Of a stretch of DNA of 5,171 nucleotides, positions 1 to 5,171 are shown piece after piece. The DNA lies in the NCBI GenBank assembly GCA_051744845.1, contig JBNJDJ010000100.1, positions 1 through 5,171 on the forward strand, in the 5' to 3' direction. Within the stretch, counting starts at the first letter, position 1. Every line of letters starts with the position of its first letter. The notes beneath the pieces are model-generated. The model saw nothing but the letters and a program-made list of their open reading frames with translations. It was not told where the DNA came from and did no database searches. This stretch comes from JBNJDJ01 sp051744845. GTDB lineage: Bacteria > Bacillota > Clostridia > Peptostreptococcales > Acidaminobacteraceae. The translations under genes were made by a program, and so were the position numbers.

Positions 1-1
1 T

Positions 2-283
2 AATATTGCCTCTGTGGCAGTAATTCTGCCCTTAGCTTTTAGTGCTGCTGAAGCTTACAGTTTAAATCCGATTCTGCTGACTCTGTCAGTTGCTTTATCG
101 GGTGGACTTGCCTTTTTGCTGCCGATGGGAACACCACCAAATGCAATTGCTTTTTCTTCCGGATATTATCAGATCAAAGATGCCTTAAAATGGGGGCTGC
201 TGCTTAAAGTAATCGGCTGGTTGATCTATATTTTAGTTGCCAGATTCTACTGGCCGTTGATAGGACTGGAGGCTTTTATCTAA
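2..283 (+). CDS. DASS/SLC13-family anion symporter, C-terminal fragment (5' end outside window)
   Basis: This is the last ~93 codons of an integral membrane transporter; the frame is open to the left edge, so the true start lies upstream. The fragment begins with an Asn-Ile-Ala-Ser stretch that lines up with the second SNT-type motif of divalent anion:Na+ symporters (VcINDY/CitT/SdcS type). About 35 residues in it carries the family signature segment FLLPMGTPPNAIAFSSG, where the TPPNAI core is nearly invariant. The remainder is hydrophobic, forming the final transmembrane helices, and ends in a short tail. The family uses Na+ (sometimes exchange) to import dicarboxylates, citrate or sulfate at the cytoplasmic membrane; the fragment cannot tell which. 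Ile stands where many relatives have the motif Thr. Family assignment is firm; substrate is unknown. Confidence 0.9.
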   Translation, partial: NIASVAVILPLAFSAAEAYSLNPILLTLSVALSGGLAFLLPMGTPPNAIAFSSGYYQIKDALKWGLLLKVIGWLIYILVARFYWPLIGLEAFI

Positions 284-288
284 ACTGC

Positions 289-317
289 TTTATAAATTTG
301 TTGTAAAGGGATATAAT
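289..317 (+). promoter_or_regulatory. Possible sigma-A promoter for the 158-codon gene
   Basis: A perfect TATAAT (312-317) has a weak -35-like TTTATA (289-294) at 17-bp spacing in the gap after the transporter gene. No clear terminator lies between the two genes, so the downstream gene could equally be read through from the transporter. In such AT-rich DNA a TATAAT alone is weak evidence. Confidence 0.3.
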
Positions 318-410
318 GATTATGCTGAGAGAAAATTGGACAGATAAATGATTATCAAATAAATTTTTAATTAACTTCAAATAAAGTATTAAACTTGTGA
401 GGGATAAATA

Positions 411-887
411 ATGAAAAAATATATGCTGATTTTATTCAGTTATGCTGGTCTAAATGAAATAAATAAACATATAAAAAAGAAGCTCAGCCAGGGTGACGAG
501 CTTTTAGTTAGGGCAGTTATGCTTGAAGGGGTTCCAAAACTTTTTGATCATTTAATTTCAGATGTTGGATTTTTAGGTGAAAAAGTTGTCAGTGATGTGG
601 AAGATTCTGTTGTTGATATTTATCAGGATAATGCAAAAGATTATTTAACTGAGCTCAAGGAACTGGCAACTGCCAAAAATTTTGAGCTTGATGAAAAATT
701 GATCGAAGATCATAATTTAAAAATTTTAAAAAATGAAATCAAAAAATTTGATTTGGATGGAATTTTCATTAATTTTTCTCATAATGAATTTGTTTCCAAC
801 CAGGTGAAAGAAGAAGAAATAAAGAAGTGGTTGAAGAAAATTAAATTGTCGCAGGATATATTTTATGATGGCAGGCTTGAAAAATAA
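411..887 (+). CDS. Universal-stress-protein-like alpha/beta domain protein (158 aa, hypothetical)
   Basis: A GAGGG ribosome site (399-403) sits 7 nt before the ATG, and a strong terminator follows the stop, so this is a real gene. There is no signal peptide or membrane segment, so it is cytoplasmic. The predicted order resembles a Usp domain: strand at residues 3-10, helix 13-27, strand 30-38, a long helix about 60-90, a short strand 92-98, helix 102-112, then a buried strand (DLDGIFINFS) at 114-123 where Usp proteins have their 'DLIVMG' strand. The GxxGx9G(S/T) ATP-binding motif expected after that strand is absent; the tail is lysine/glutamate-rich helix instead. Usp domains are often encoded beside transporters, which fits the preceding symporter gene 127 bp upstream. 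The assignment rests on pattern, not on a recognised signature, so a lineage-specific unknown protein remains possible. Confidence 0.6.
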   Translation: MKKYMLILFSYAGLNEINKHIKKKLSQGDELLVRAVMLEGVPKLFDHLISDVGFLGEKVVSDVEDSVVDIYQDNAKDYLTELKELATAKNFELDEKLIEDHNLKILKNEIKKFDLDGIFINFSHNEFVSNQVKEEEIKKWLKKIKLSQDIFYDGRLEK

Positions 888-900
888 ATATTTTATTATT

Positions 901-938
901 ATCCTAATATTTTTATAAAAATATTAGGATTTTTTTTA
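901..938 (+). terminator. Rho-independent terminator after the Usp-like gene
   Basis: A 13-bp uninterrupted stem (901-913 with 918-930) with a 4-nt loop is followed directly by a run of T ending at 937. It begins 13 nt after the stop codon. The stem is AT-rich with a CC/GG pair near its base, but its length and the T run make it convincing. Confidence 0.88.
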
Positions 939-1267
939 TTTGCCTGGGTAAATTATTTTGGCCATAGAAATTCAGGTAACTCTTGGAAGTCTAGATGAAT
1001 AGAAATGAATGCTGCTGATGTTATATATAGAGAAAAAGAAAGTAGTTTTGAATCAAAATCAAAGAATCCCCAATTCCTTTTTCAGGAATCAGGGGATAGT
1101 TTCACTATTTAATAGATTGTCCGAGAAGATTAAGATACATAATTTTGTAAAAATAGCGAAGAGGACATATGCTTTGAGAGACCAAGCAATGACTGAGGTA
1201 AAGCTGTATACTGGTAAACTATACGTGAATTTTGATAAGAGTTCCCCGCTGAAATGCTGTTACTATA
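939..1267. other. Gene-poor stretch, possible decayed remnant
   Basis: About 330 bases between the terminator and the 3' end of the regulator gene hold no gene I can support. The longest frame (1009-1302, plus strand, 97 codons) has no ribosome site before its ATG, runs 35 bases into the 3' end of the opposing regulator gene, and its product matches no family I recognise. A second short frame from the ATG at 1005 overlaps it and stops at about 1112. The stretch is visibly less AT-rich in places than the divergent control region. It could be scar tissue from a lost gene or element, but neither terminal repeats nor target duplications are visible. Confidence 0.4.
1066..1097 (-). terminator. Imperfect hairpin, weak terminator candidate for the deoR-type gene
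   Basis: Two 5-6 bp blocks pair around a small internal loop: 1066-1071 with 1092-1097, and 1073-1077 with 1085-1089, closed by a 7-nt loop. Read on the minus strand the stem is followed by a partly T-rich stretch (TTCTTTGATTTTG). It lies about 170 nt past the regulator stop, which is far for a dedicated terminator, and the T run is broken. On the plus strand nothing T-rich follows immediately. Confidence 0.3.
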
Positions 1268-2020
1268 CTAATAATCTTCCTGTACAAGAATCAATTTTTT
1301 AGAATCAAAATTGTCAACATTTGCCTGATCTGTTGTAATAAACTTATCGCAGTCATTTACATCTGCAAAAACATAACGGGAGTCAGTACCTATTTTTGTG
1401 GAATCTACTAAAAAATATACCTCTTTAGATTTTTCAATCACAATTTTGTTTATTTCAGCAACATCAATATTTGATGTAGATAGACCATTATTTAAGGAGA
1501 CTCCTGAGCAGCCAATAAAACATTTATCAAAGTTCATATCAGAAACTTGTTTAATTGCTGAAGGCCCAACTAAAACTGCTATGTTAGTTAAAACATTGCC
1601 CCCCAATAAAATTGTGTTAATTTTATATTTTAATAACTCATCAATATGAAAAGCACCATTAGTAGCTACTGTAATATTTTTTCCTTTTAAATGCTTAATA
1701 ATATGATTTTCAGTTGTTCCTGGTCCTAAAAAAATAAACTGCCCATCTTTAATAAGGGTAGAAGCATAGCTGGAAACTGCCTCTTTCTCTTCTTTGTTTA
1801 GCTGCATTTTCTCTTCAAAAGATTTTTCCGCAACATTTACAACAAGTTTAGCTGCCCCGCCAGATAAAATCTCTACCTGACCTTCTTCTTCTAAAGTTTT
1901 AAGATCTCTCCGGACAGTTGCAATAGATACATCTGTTTTTTCCTGTATTTCATCTAAATATACAATATCTTTTGAATGCAGTAAGTCTAAAATTAGGTTA
2001 CGCCTCTTGTAAGGAATCAT
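1268..2020 (-). CDS. DeoR-family transcriptional regulator of sugar metabolism
   Basis: A 250-residue protein, the usual length for the family. Residues 6-57 form the N-terminal winged helix-turn-helix, with the recognition region SIATVRRDLKTLEEEG at 32-47 and the wing ending ILSGGAA. The C-terminal sugar-phosphate sensor fold shows the phosphate-binding loop LGPGTT (98-103), the strand end ATNG (119-122), LLGG (138-141), CFIGCSG (167-173) and DSTKIG (206-211). Many DeoR proteins have D-x-G-T-T in the first loop; the G-P-G-T-T form here resembles LacR-type repressors, which is a recollection of the family, not proof of effector. Such proteins normally repress carbon-uptake operons and release DNA on binding a phosphorylated sugar. 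It is transcribed divergently from a sugar ABC operon, its probable target, and may autoregulate. The start is supported by an AAGGAGGA ribosome site; the ATG overlaps the stop of a two-codon frame. Confidence 0.93.
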   Translation of the reverse strand: MIPYKRRNLILDLLHSKDIVYLDEIQEKTDVSIATVRRDLKTLEEEGQVEILSGGAAKLVVNVAEKSFEEKMQLNKEEKEAVSSYASTLIKDGQFIFLGPGTTENHIIKHLKGKNITVATNGAFHIDELLKYKINTILLGGNVLTNIAVLVGPSAIKQVSDMNFDKCFIGCSGVSLNNGLSTSNIDVAEINKIVIEKSKEVYFLVDSTKIGTDSRYVFADVNDCDKFITTDQANVDNFDSKKLILVQEDY

Positions 2021-2030
2021 TTCATATCAA

Positions 2031-2038
2031 TCCTCCTT
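2031..2038 (-). promoter_or_regulatory. Ribosome binding site of the deoR-type gene, facing two possible ATGs
   Basis: On the minus strand AAGGAGGA is followed 5 nt later by ATG-AAA-TGA (2025-2017), whose TGA overlaps the regulator ATG (2020-2018) as ATGA. Counted from AGGAGG, the first ATG is 6 nt and the regulator ATG 11 nt away. The first ATG gives only Met-Lys, so 2020 is the only start in the correct frame here. Confidence 0.75.
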
Positions 2039-2054
2039 AATATTTTTATATATT

Positions 2055-2070
2055 ATCATTTTTTTGCAAA
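2055..2070 (+). repeat. Direct repeat copy A (candidate operator at regulator promoter)
   Basis: This 16-base word is ATCA, seven T, G, CAAA. It matches copy B (2210-2225) at 15 of 16 positions in the same orientation. Copy A overlaps the -10 and spacer of the regulator promoter. The T run lowers its information content, so chance is not excluded. Confidence 0.4.
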
Positions 2071-2074
2071 AAAA
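2059..2074. promoter_or_regulatory. Perfect palindrome in the deoR promoter spacer (candidate operator)
   Basis: Seven T, GC, seven A: a 16-bp perfect inverted repeat lying wholly between the -35 and -10 boxes apart from two bases of the -35. A protein bound there would block polymerase. It may instead simply be bent A-tract DNA. Confidence 0.35.
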
Positions 2075-2209
2075 ACAAGAGATAGATTAGTTAATTAATT
2101 AAAAATAGTCTGAAATATGCTACAATTTGAATAAATACTATTTATTTTGATATTAAATGAAAAAATATGGCTTTATAAATTGCGTTATAAATATATATAT
2201 TCAAAAATA

Positions 2210-2225
2210 ATCATTTTTTTTCAAA
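2210..2225 (+). repeat. Direct repeat copy B (candidate operator upstream of the transporter promoter)
   Basis: This copy is ATCA, eight T, CAAA, ending 6 bp before the -35 box of the binding-protein promoter. With copy A 155 bp away it could form a two-site operator joined by looping, as some DeoR regulators do; that is inference. Confidence 0.4.
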
Positions 2226-2231
2226 TATAGC

Positions 2232-2260
2232 TTGACACACTATAATAACAGTGGTAATAT
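2232..2260 (+). promoter_or_regulatory. Sigma-A promoter of the sugar ABC operon
   Basis: A consensus TTGACA (2232-2237), 17-bp spacer and TAATAT (2255-2260) with a TGG extended -10 (2252-2254). Predicted start is near 2267, giving a leader of about 44 nt. The spacer also contains CACT-N8-AGTG (2238-2253), a short inverted repeat that could be a repressor half-site pair. This is the best promoter in the window. Confidence 0.75.
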
Positions 2261-2310
2261 TAAGTTAACAAATAATTTTCAAAAAATTAAAACTTTAAGG
2301 GGAGATTTAA

Positions 2311-3393
2311 ATGAAAAAGCTGTCTTCAAAATTATTAATTTCATTGTTGGTTATTTCTTTTTTAATGGGGTTGAGTTTTATGGTTATGGCCCAGGAGGTT
2401 CCGGAAGCAGTAGCTGATAAAGATTTAAAAATGGCTTTAGTTAAAGAATGGGGAACTGGTACTCACATGATGATGCATATTAATGGAACTAAGGCTGAGG
2501 CTGAAAAATATGGCATCGATTTAAGTGTGATTGACGCAAATAATGATTTATTAGAAATGACTAATGGAATTGAAAATGCTATTTCTAATGAAATGGATGC
2601 TATTTTAATTTCCCACGGTAAAGCAAATGCTTTATATGATTCTGTAGAAAAGGCTTTAGAAGCAGGCATTCCAGTAATTGTTTTTGATAATGATTTTGAT
2701 GTTCCTAAAGAAATTCATCAGGGTAAATTAGTTTCGATTGATCAGTATGATTTAATGATGGGTTTGATTTCTCAAATGTCTTTAGTTGAAGAGATGAATG
2801 GAGAAGCTAATGTAGTTTATAATCGAGTTGCCAATGTTCCTCCAACAGATAAAAGACATAGAATTTGGGAAGGGGCTATTTTACCAACATATACAGGTAT
2901 AGATGTTATCGCAACAATAGATGAAGGAACAGATAATCCAATGGGAGATGCCCAAACAGCTCTAGAAACAATATTAACTACCCGTGATGAAGGTGAAATA
3001 GATGCAGTTTATGCAGTCTGGGATGAATATGCTAAAGGTTTTTATAATGCTATTGTTGATTCTGGGAGAGAAATTCCTCTGTATTCTGTAGATATTTCCA
3101 ATCAAGATTTAGCAATGATGCAGGATCATCCAGAAATCTGGAGATCTTCAGCAGCTGTTAACCCTGCTGTAGTAGGAGAGGTTCAGATTAGGCTGGCATT
3201 AAAAGCTATAGCCGGTGAAAGTATCCCTAGATATTATTCTTTAGATCCTGTTTTAGTACATGTAGATGATTTACCTTCCAAAGAAGAAAAAAGAGTTTCA
3301 ATGGCTGACCTAGCAGATATTTACGATGGCTGGGGCAGCAGTGATGCCTTCATAGAAGATTGGATGCATAGTTTGGAAGAATCAGTTCAATAA
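2311..3393 (+). CDS. Sugar ABC transporter periplasmic substrate-binding protein (Peripla_BP_4/RbsB-like, CUT2)
   Basis: A 360-residue exported binding protein. AAGGGGAG (2297-2304) sits 6 nt before the ATG. Residues 1-27 are a Sec signal peptide: KK near the start, hydrophobic 8-26, cleavage likely after VMA-27. There is no cysteine, hence no lipoprotein anchor, so it should be free in a periplasm. The mature part has the two-lobe type 1 fold: first lobe from about 39 (MALVKEWGTG), with DAILIS (96-101) and the strand-loop IPVIVFDND (120-128), where RbsB-type proteins place a ligand-contacting Asp; second lobe from about 145, with DAVYAVWDE (231-239) and IPLYSVDIS (255-263). It captures the sugar and delivers it to the ATPase/permease encoded downstream. 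The mature protein is very acidic, suggesting a salty milieu. Family is clear; ligand (pentose, hexose, polyol or other) is not. Confidence 0.93.
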   Translation: MKKLSSKLLISLLVISFLMGLSFMVMAQEVPEAVADKDLKMALVKEWGTGTHMMMHINGTKAEAEKYGIDLSVIDANNDLLEMTNGIENAISNEMDAILISHGKANALYDSVEKALEAGIPVIVFDNDFDVPKEIHQGKLVSIDQYDLMMGLISQMSLVEEMNGEANVVYNRVANVPPTDKRHRIWEGAILPTYTGIDVIATIDEGTDNPMGDAQTALETILTTRDEGEIDAVYAVWDEYAKGFYNAIVDSGREIPLYSVDISNQDLAMMQDHPEIWRSSAAVNPAVVGEVQIRLALKAIAGESIPRYYSLDPVLVHVDDLPSKEEKRVSMADLADIYDGWGSSDAFIEDWMHSLEESVQ

Positions 3394-3412
3394 ATAAAAA
3401 TGAATTTTTAAC

Positions 3413-3450
3413 TATTAAAGCTTGTTGGAATATCCCAACAAGCTTTAATA
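3413..3450 (+). other. Intercistronic 16-bp perfect hairpin between binding protein and ATPase genes
   Basis: Positions 3413-3428 pair without mismatch with 3435-3450 around a 6-nt loop. It starts 20 nt after the binding-protein stop and ends 26 nt before the ATPase ATG. No T run follows the stem, so it is a poor terminator; it fits better as a 3' stabiliser or partial attenuator that keeps binding-protein mRNA more abundant than the rest of the operon, a common arrangement in ABC import operons. Confidence 0.75.
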
Positions 3451-3476
3451 AAATTCCTTTAATTGGAAGTGGTAAA

Positions 3477-4976
3477 ATGCTCGAGATGAAAAATATTACA
3501 AAAGAATTCCCAGGTGTTAAGGCATTAGATAATGTTAATTTTCAAGTTGGAGATTCAGAAATTCATGCTTTAGTTGGTGCTAATGGTGCTGGTAAAAGTA
3601 CACTAATGAAAGTTTTAGCTGGAGTATATAATAATTTTGATGGAGAGATTGTTATTGATGGCAGTAAAGTAGATATATCAAATCCCAAACAGGCAAAAAA
3701 AGAAGGGATTGTAATAGTCTATCAGGAAGTTGACACAGCTTTAATTCCTTCTTTAAGTGTAGCAGAAAATATAATGATGGATTATATGATAAATGATCAA
3801 AAAGATATTTTAATGGATTGGTCATATATTAAAAATAAGGCAAAAGAAGAGGTTGATGCTTTAGATTTAGATATCAGTGTTAATAAAAAGGTTAGCGAAC
3901 TTTCATTATCAGAAAAACAAATGGTTTTAATTGGCAGAGCAGTATTCCTTAAAGCTAAATATTTAATTTTAGATGAGCCAACAGCACCACTTAGTATTGA
4001 AGAATCAAAAAAGCTTTTTGAAATTGTTAATAAGCTTCGTGAACAGGGAATGAGTATAATATTTATTTCTCACAGATTAGACGAGGTTTTTAAAATCTGT
4101 GAAAAAGTAAGTGTTTTAAGAAACGGGCAATTTATAGGGTCCTATAATATTAAAAACTTAACTATTGATAAAGTAGTTGAAAAAATGCTGGGAAGAAAAC
4201 TGGAAAATACTTTCCCTAAAATTGACTGTGAAATTAAAGAAACTATTTTTGAAGCAGATAATTTATCAGGTAGTAATGGTATTAATAAAGTTAATTTAAA
4301 AGTTAGAGCCGGAGAAATTGTTGGTTTAGCCGGTCTTGTTGGTGCTGGCAAAACAGAATTAAGCAAACTCCTTTTTGGAGAATCAAAAGTTACTGATGGA
4401 AAAATTAAGCTCTATGATAAAGAAATAAAAAATAATAATACTTTTCAGGCGGTAAACAATGGTCTGGCATTAGTACCGGAAGAGAGACATACAGAGGGTG
4501 TTTTAGTCAAAGAATCCATTGAAACAAATATTACTTTAGTTAATCTTGATGAATACTGTAGTAATTCATTCTTGAATAAGAAAAAACTTAAAGAAGCCAG
4601 TTTAAAAGTGATTGATGATGTTGGTATAAAGACACCGGATGAAAAGCAGCTTGTTAATAATTTAAGTGGTGGAAATCAACAAAAAGTTTCTATTGGAAAA
4701 TGGCTTTTATCTGAGTATGAATTATATATTTTTGATGAACCTACTAAAGGTATTGATGTGGGTTCAAAAGCTGAAATATATAAATTGATTGGTGAAATAG
4801 TCAGTAAGGGTAAGGGTGTTATCTATGCCTCCAGTGAGTTTGAAGAAATACTAGGACTAACTGACAGAGTCTATGTAATGTATGATGGCAGGGTTGTTAA
4901 AGAATTAAAAACGAGTGAAACTAATGAAGAAGAATTATTATTTTATTCTACTGGGGGTGGGAGTAATGAACAGTAA
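3477..4976 (+). CDS. Sugar ABC transporter ATP-binding protein, two NBDs (CUT2, RbsA/MglA-like)
   Basis: A 499-residue cytoplasmic ATPase of normal CUT2 length with two fused nucleotide-binding domains. NBD1: Walker A GANGAGKST (34-42), Q-loop YQE (82-84), a degenerate signature LSLSEKQ (142-148), Walker B LILDEPTA (163-170) and switch His199 in SHR. NBD2: Walker A-like GLVGAGKTE (286-294), VPEER (333-337), canonical signature LSGGNQQK (396-403), Walker B YIFDEPTKGIDVG (417-429), but SSE (452-454) where the switch His would be. Thus one composite site (NBD1 Walker A/B/His plus NBD2 signature) looks fully consensus and the other degenerate, as is known for this subfamily. It powers import with the permease encoded immediately downstream. 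The ribosome site is weak (GGAAG, 3465-3469, 7 nt from ATG), and a further ATG is at 3486; 3477 is preferred on spacing. The last codons overlap the permease gene by 11 bp. Confidence 0.95.
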   Translation: MLEMKNITKEFPGVKALDNVNFQVGDSEIHALVGANGAGKSTLMKVLAGVYNNFDGEIVIDGSKVDISNPKQAKKEGIVIVYQEVDTALIPSLSVAENIMMDYMINDQKDILMDWSYIKNKAKEEVDALDLDISVNKKVSELSLSEKQMVLIGRAVFLKAKYLILDEPTAPLSIEESKKLFEIVNKLREQGMSIIFISHRLDEVFKICEKVSVLRNGQFIGSYNIKNLTIDKVVEKMLGRKLENTFPKIDCEIKETIFEADNLSGSNGINKVNLKVRAGEIVGLAGLVGAGKTELSKLLFGESKVTDGKIKLYDKEIKNNNTFQAVNNGLALVPEERHTEGVLVKESIETNITLVNLDEYCSNSFLNKKKLKEASLKVIDDVGIKTPDEKQLVNNLSGGNQQKVSIGKWLLSEYELYIFDEPTKGIDVGSKAEIYKLIGEIVSKGKGVIYASSEFEEILGLTDRVYVMYDGRVVKELKTSETNEEELLFYSTGGGSNEQ

Positions 4977-5171
4977 AGAAAAAAGTGAAGTTGATTTATT
5001 TGATTTGCTTTATAAGTATGGAACCATATTTGTTATATTAGCAACAATATTATTCTTTTCTATCTATCTTGATAATTTTATGAGATTTTCAAATATCATT
5101 AACATATTTAGATCGGTTTCTATAGTAGGTTTAATATCACTGGCAATAACTATGTCTTTAACAGTAGATGG
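4966..5171 (+). CDS. Sugar ABC transporter permease, N-terminal fragment (CUT2, RbsC-like), cut by window end
   Basis: The first 68 codons are visible. A hydrophilic cytoplasmic N-terminus (residues 1-15, rich in Lys/Glu/Asp) leads to LLYKYGTIFVILATILFFSI (14-33), the first transmembrane helix, then the typical FMRFSNIINIFRSVSIVGLISLAIT segment (38-62, residues shown in two helical parts) entering the second. The pattern 'NFxxxSNIxNIxRxxSIxGLxxLxxTxxLxxxG' is characteristic of RbsC-type permeases; the visible end, SLTVDG, should lead into the family's (I/M)DLSVG motif just beyond the window. The ATG lies inside the ATPase gene (11-bp overlap, different frame), with a G-rich ribosome site at 4953-4960, so translation is probably coupled. 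It would form the inner-membrane channel of the importer. Confidence 0.9.
   Translation, partial: MNSKEKSEVDLFDLLYKYGTIFVILATILFFSIYLDNFMRFSNIINIFRSVSIVGLISLAITMSLTVD

Larger units (their letters stand above)
2050..2078 (-). promoter_or_regulatory. Sigma-A promoter of the deoR-type gene
   Basis: Read on the minus strand: TTGTTT (2078-2073) as -35, exactly 17 bp, then TAATAT (2055-2050) as -10, preceded by TGA as an extended -10. Predicted transcription start is near 2043, leaving a short leader that contains the ribosome site. The spacer consists mostly of a 16-bp perfect palindrome (2059-2074), a natural place for an autoregulatory operator. Confidence 0.6.

Noticed and set aside
316..351. 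11-codon frame after an AAAGGG in the gap behind the symporter gene
   Set aside because: Its ATG overlaps the best TATAAT in the gap and nothing supports translation; such frames are expected by chance.
1009..1302. 97-codon plus-strand frame as a gene
   Set aside because: No ribosome site before the ATG, no recognisable family, and its end overlaps the well-supported regulator gene on the other strand. Kept only as part of the unexplained stretch.
1398..1649. 83-codon plus-strand frame
   Set aside because: Lies entirely inside the regulator gene on the opposite strand and has no family features; antisense shadow.
2118..2126. TGC-TACAAT as a third, plus-strand promoter
   Set aside because: A fair extended -10, but the -35 position reads ATTAAA and a much better promoter lies downstream at 2232-2260.
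2173..2192. TTATAAAT repeated at 12-bp spacing, and a possible catabolite (cre) site around the central TGCG
   Set aside because: The repeat is low-complexity in AT-rich DNA, and the central region does not fit the cre consensus on either strand.
2232..2417. 61-codon plus-strand frame
   Set aside because: Starts in the -35 box of the transporter promoter and overlaps the signal-peptide coding region in another frame; low-complexity Gly/Ser end.
2463..2669. 68-codon minus-strand frame
   Set aside because: Antisense to the binding-protein gene, without a ribosome site or family features.
3435..3460. Intrinsic terminator ending the operon after the binding-protein gene
   Set aside because: The hairpin is strong but no T run follows, and the ATPase gene belongs to the same transporter, so full termination is unlikely.
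4142..4366. 74-codon minus-strand frame
   Set aside because: Antisense to the ATPase gene; a shadow of its codon pattern.

Overview
The window looks like a chromosomal stretch from an AT-rich, anaerobic, probably halophilic, diderm Firmicutes-type bacterium. Halanaerobiales such as Halanaerobium would fit, but that is inference. The reasons are the low GC, strong AGGAGG-type ribosome sites, sigma-A-like promoters, Firmicutes-style intrinsic terminators, a very acidic exported protein (about 61 Asp/Glu against 23 Lys/Arg in the mature part), and a solute-binding protein with a plain signal peptide and no lipobox cysteine, which implies a periplasm.

Left part (1-940): the C-terminal end of a DASS/SLC13-type sodium:anion symporter, cut by the window edge, is followed on the same strand by a 158-residue protein with the strand/helix order of a universal-stress-protein-like alpha/beta domain. 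A strong intrinsic terminator closes this unit at 901-938.

Middle (939-1267): about 330 bases with no convincing gene. It holds an imperfect hairpin and one unsupported 97-codon frame, and may be a decayed or rearranged remnant.

Right part (1268-5171): a carbohydrate-uptake locus. A DeoR-family repressor gene reads leftwards. Diverging from it, across a 290-base AT-rich control region, is a CUT2-type ABC sugar importer operon: periplasmic binding protein, a 16-bp perfect intercistronic hairpin, a double-domain ATPase, then the start of the membrane permease, which the window truncates. Both divergent promoters can be placed, each with a 17-bp spacer and a TGN-TAATAT extended -10. A 16-base near-identical repeat occurs once at each promoter. 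The simple model is that the regulator senses a phosphorylated sugar derived from the imported substrate and controls both promoters. The substrate cannot be named from the sequence. I see no CRISPR array, rRNA, tRNA or intact mobile element.
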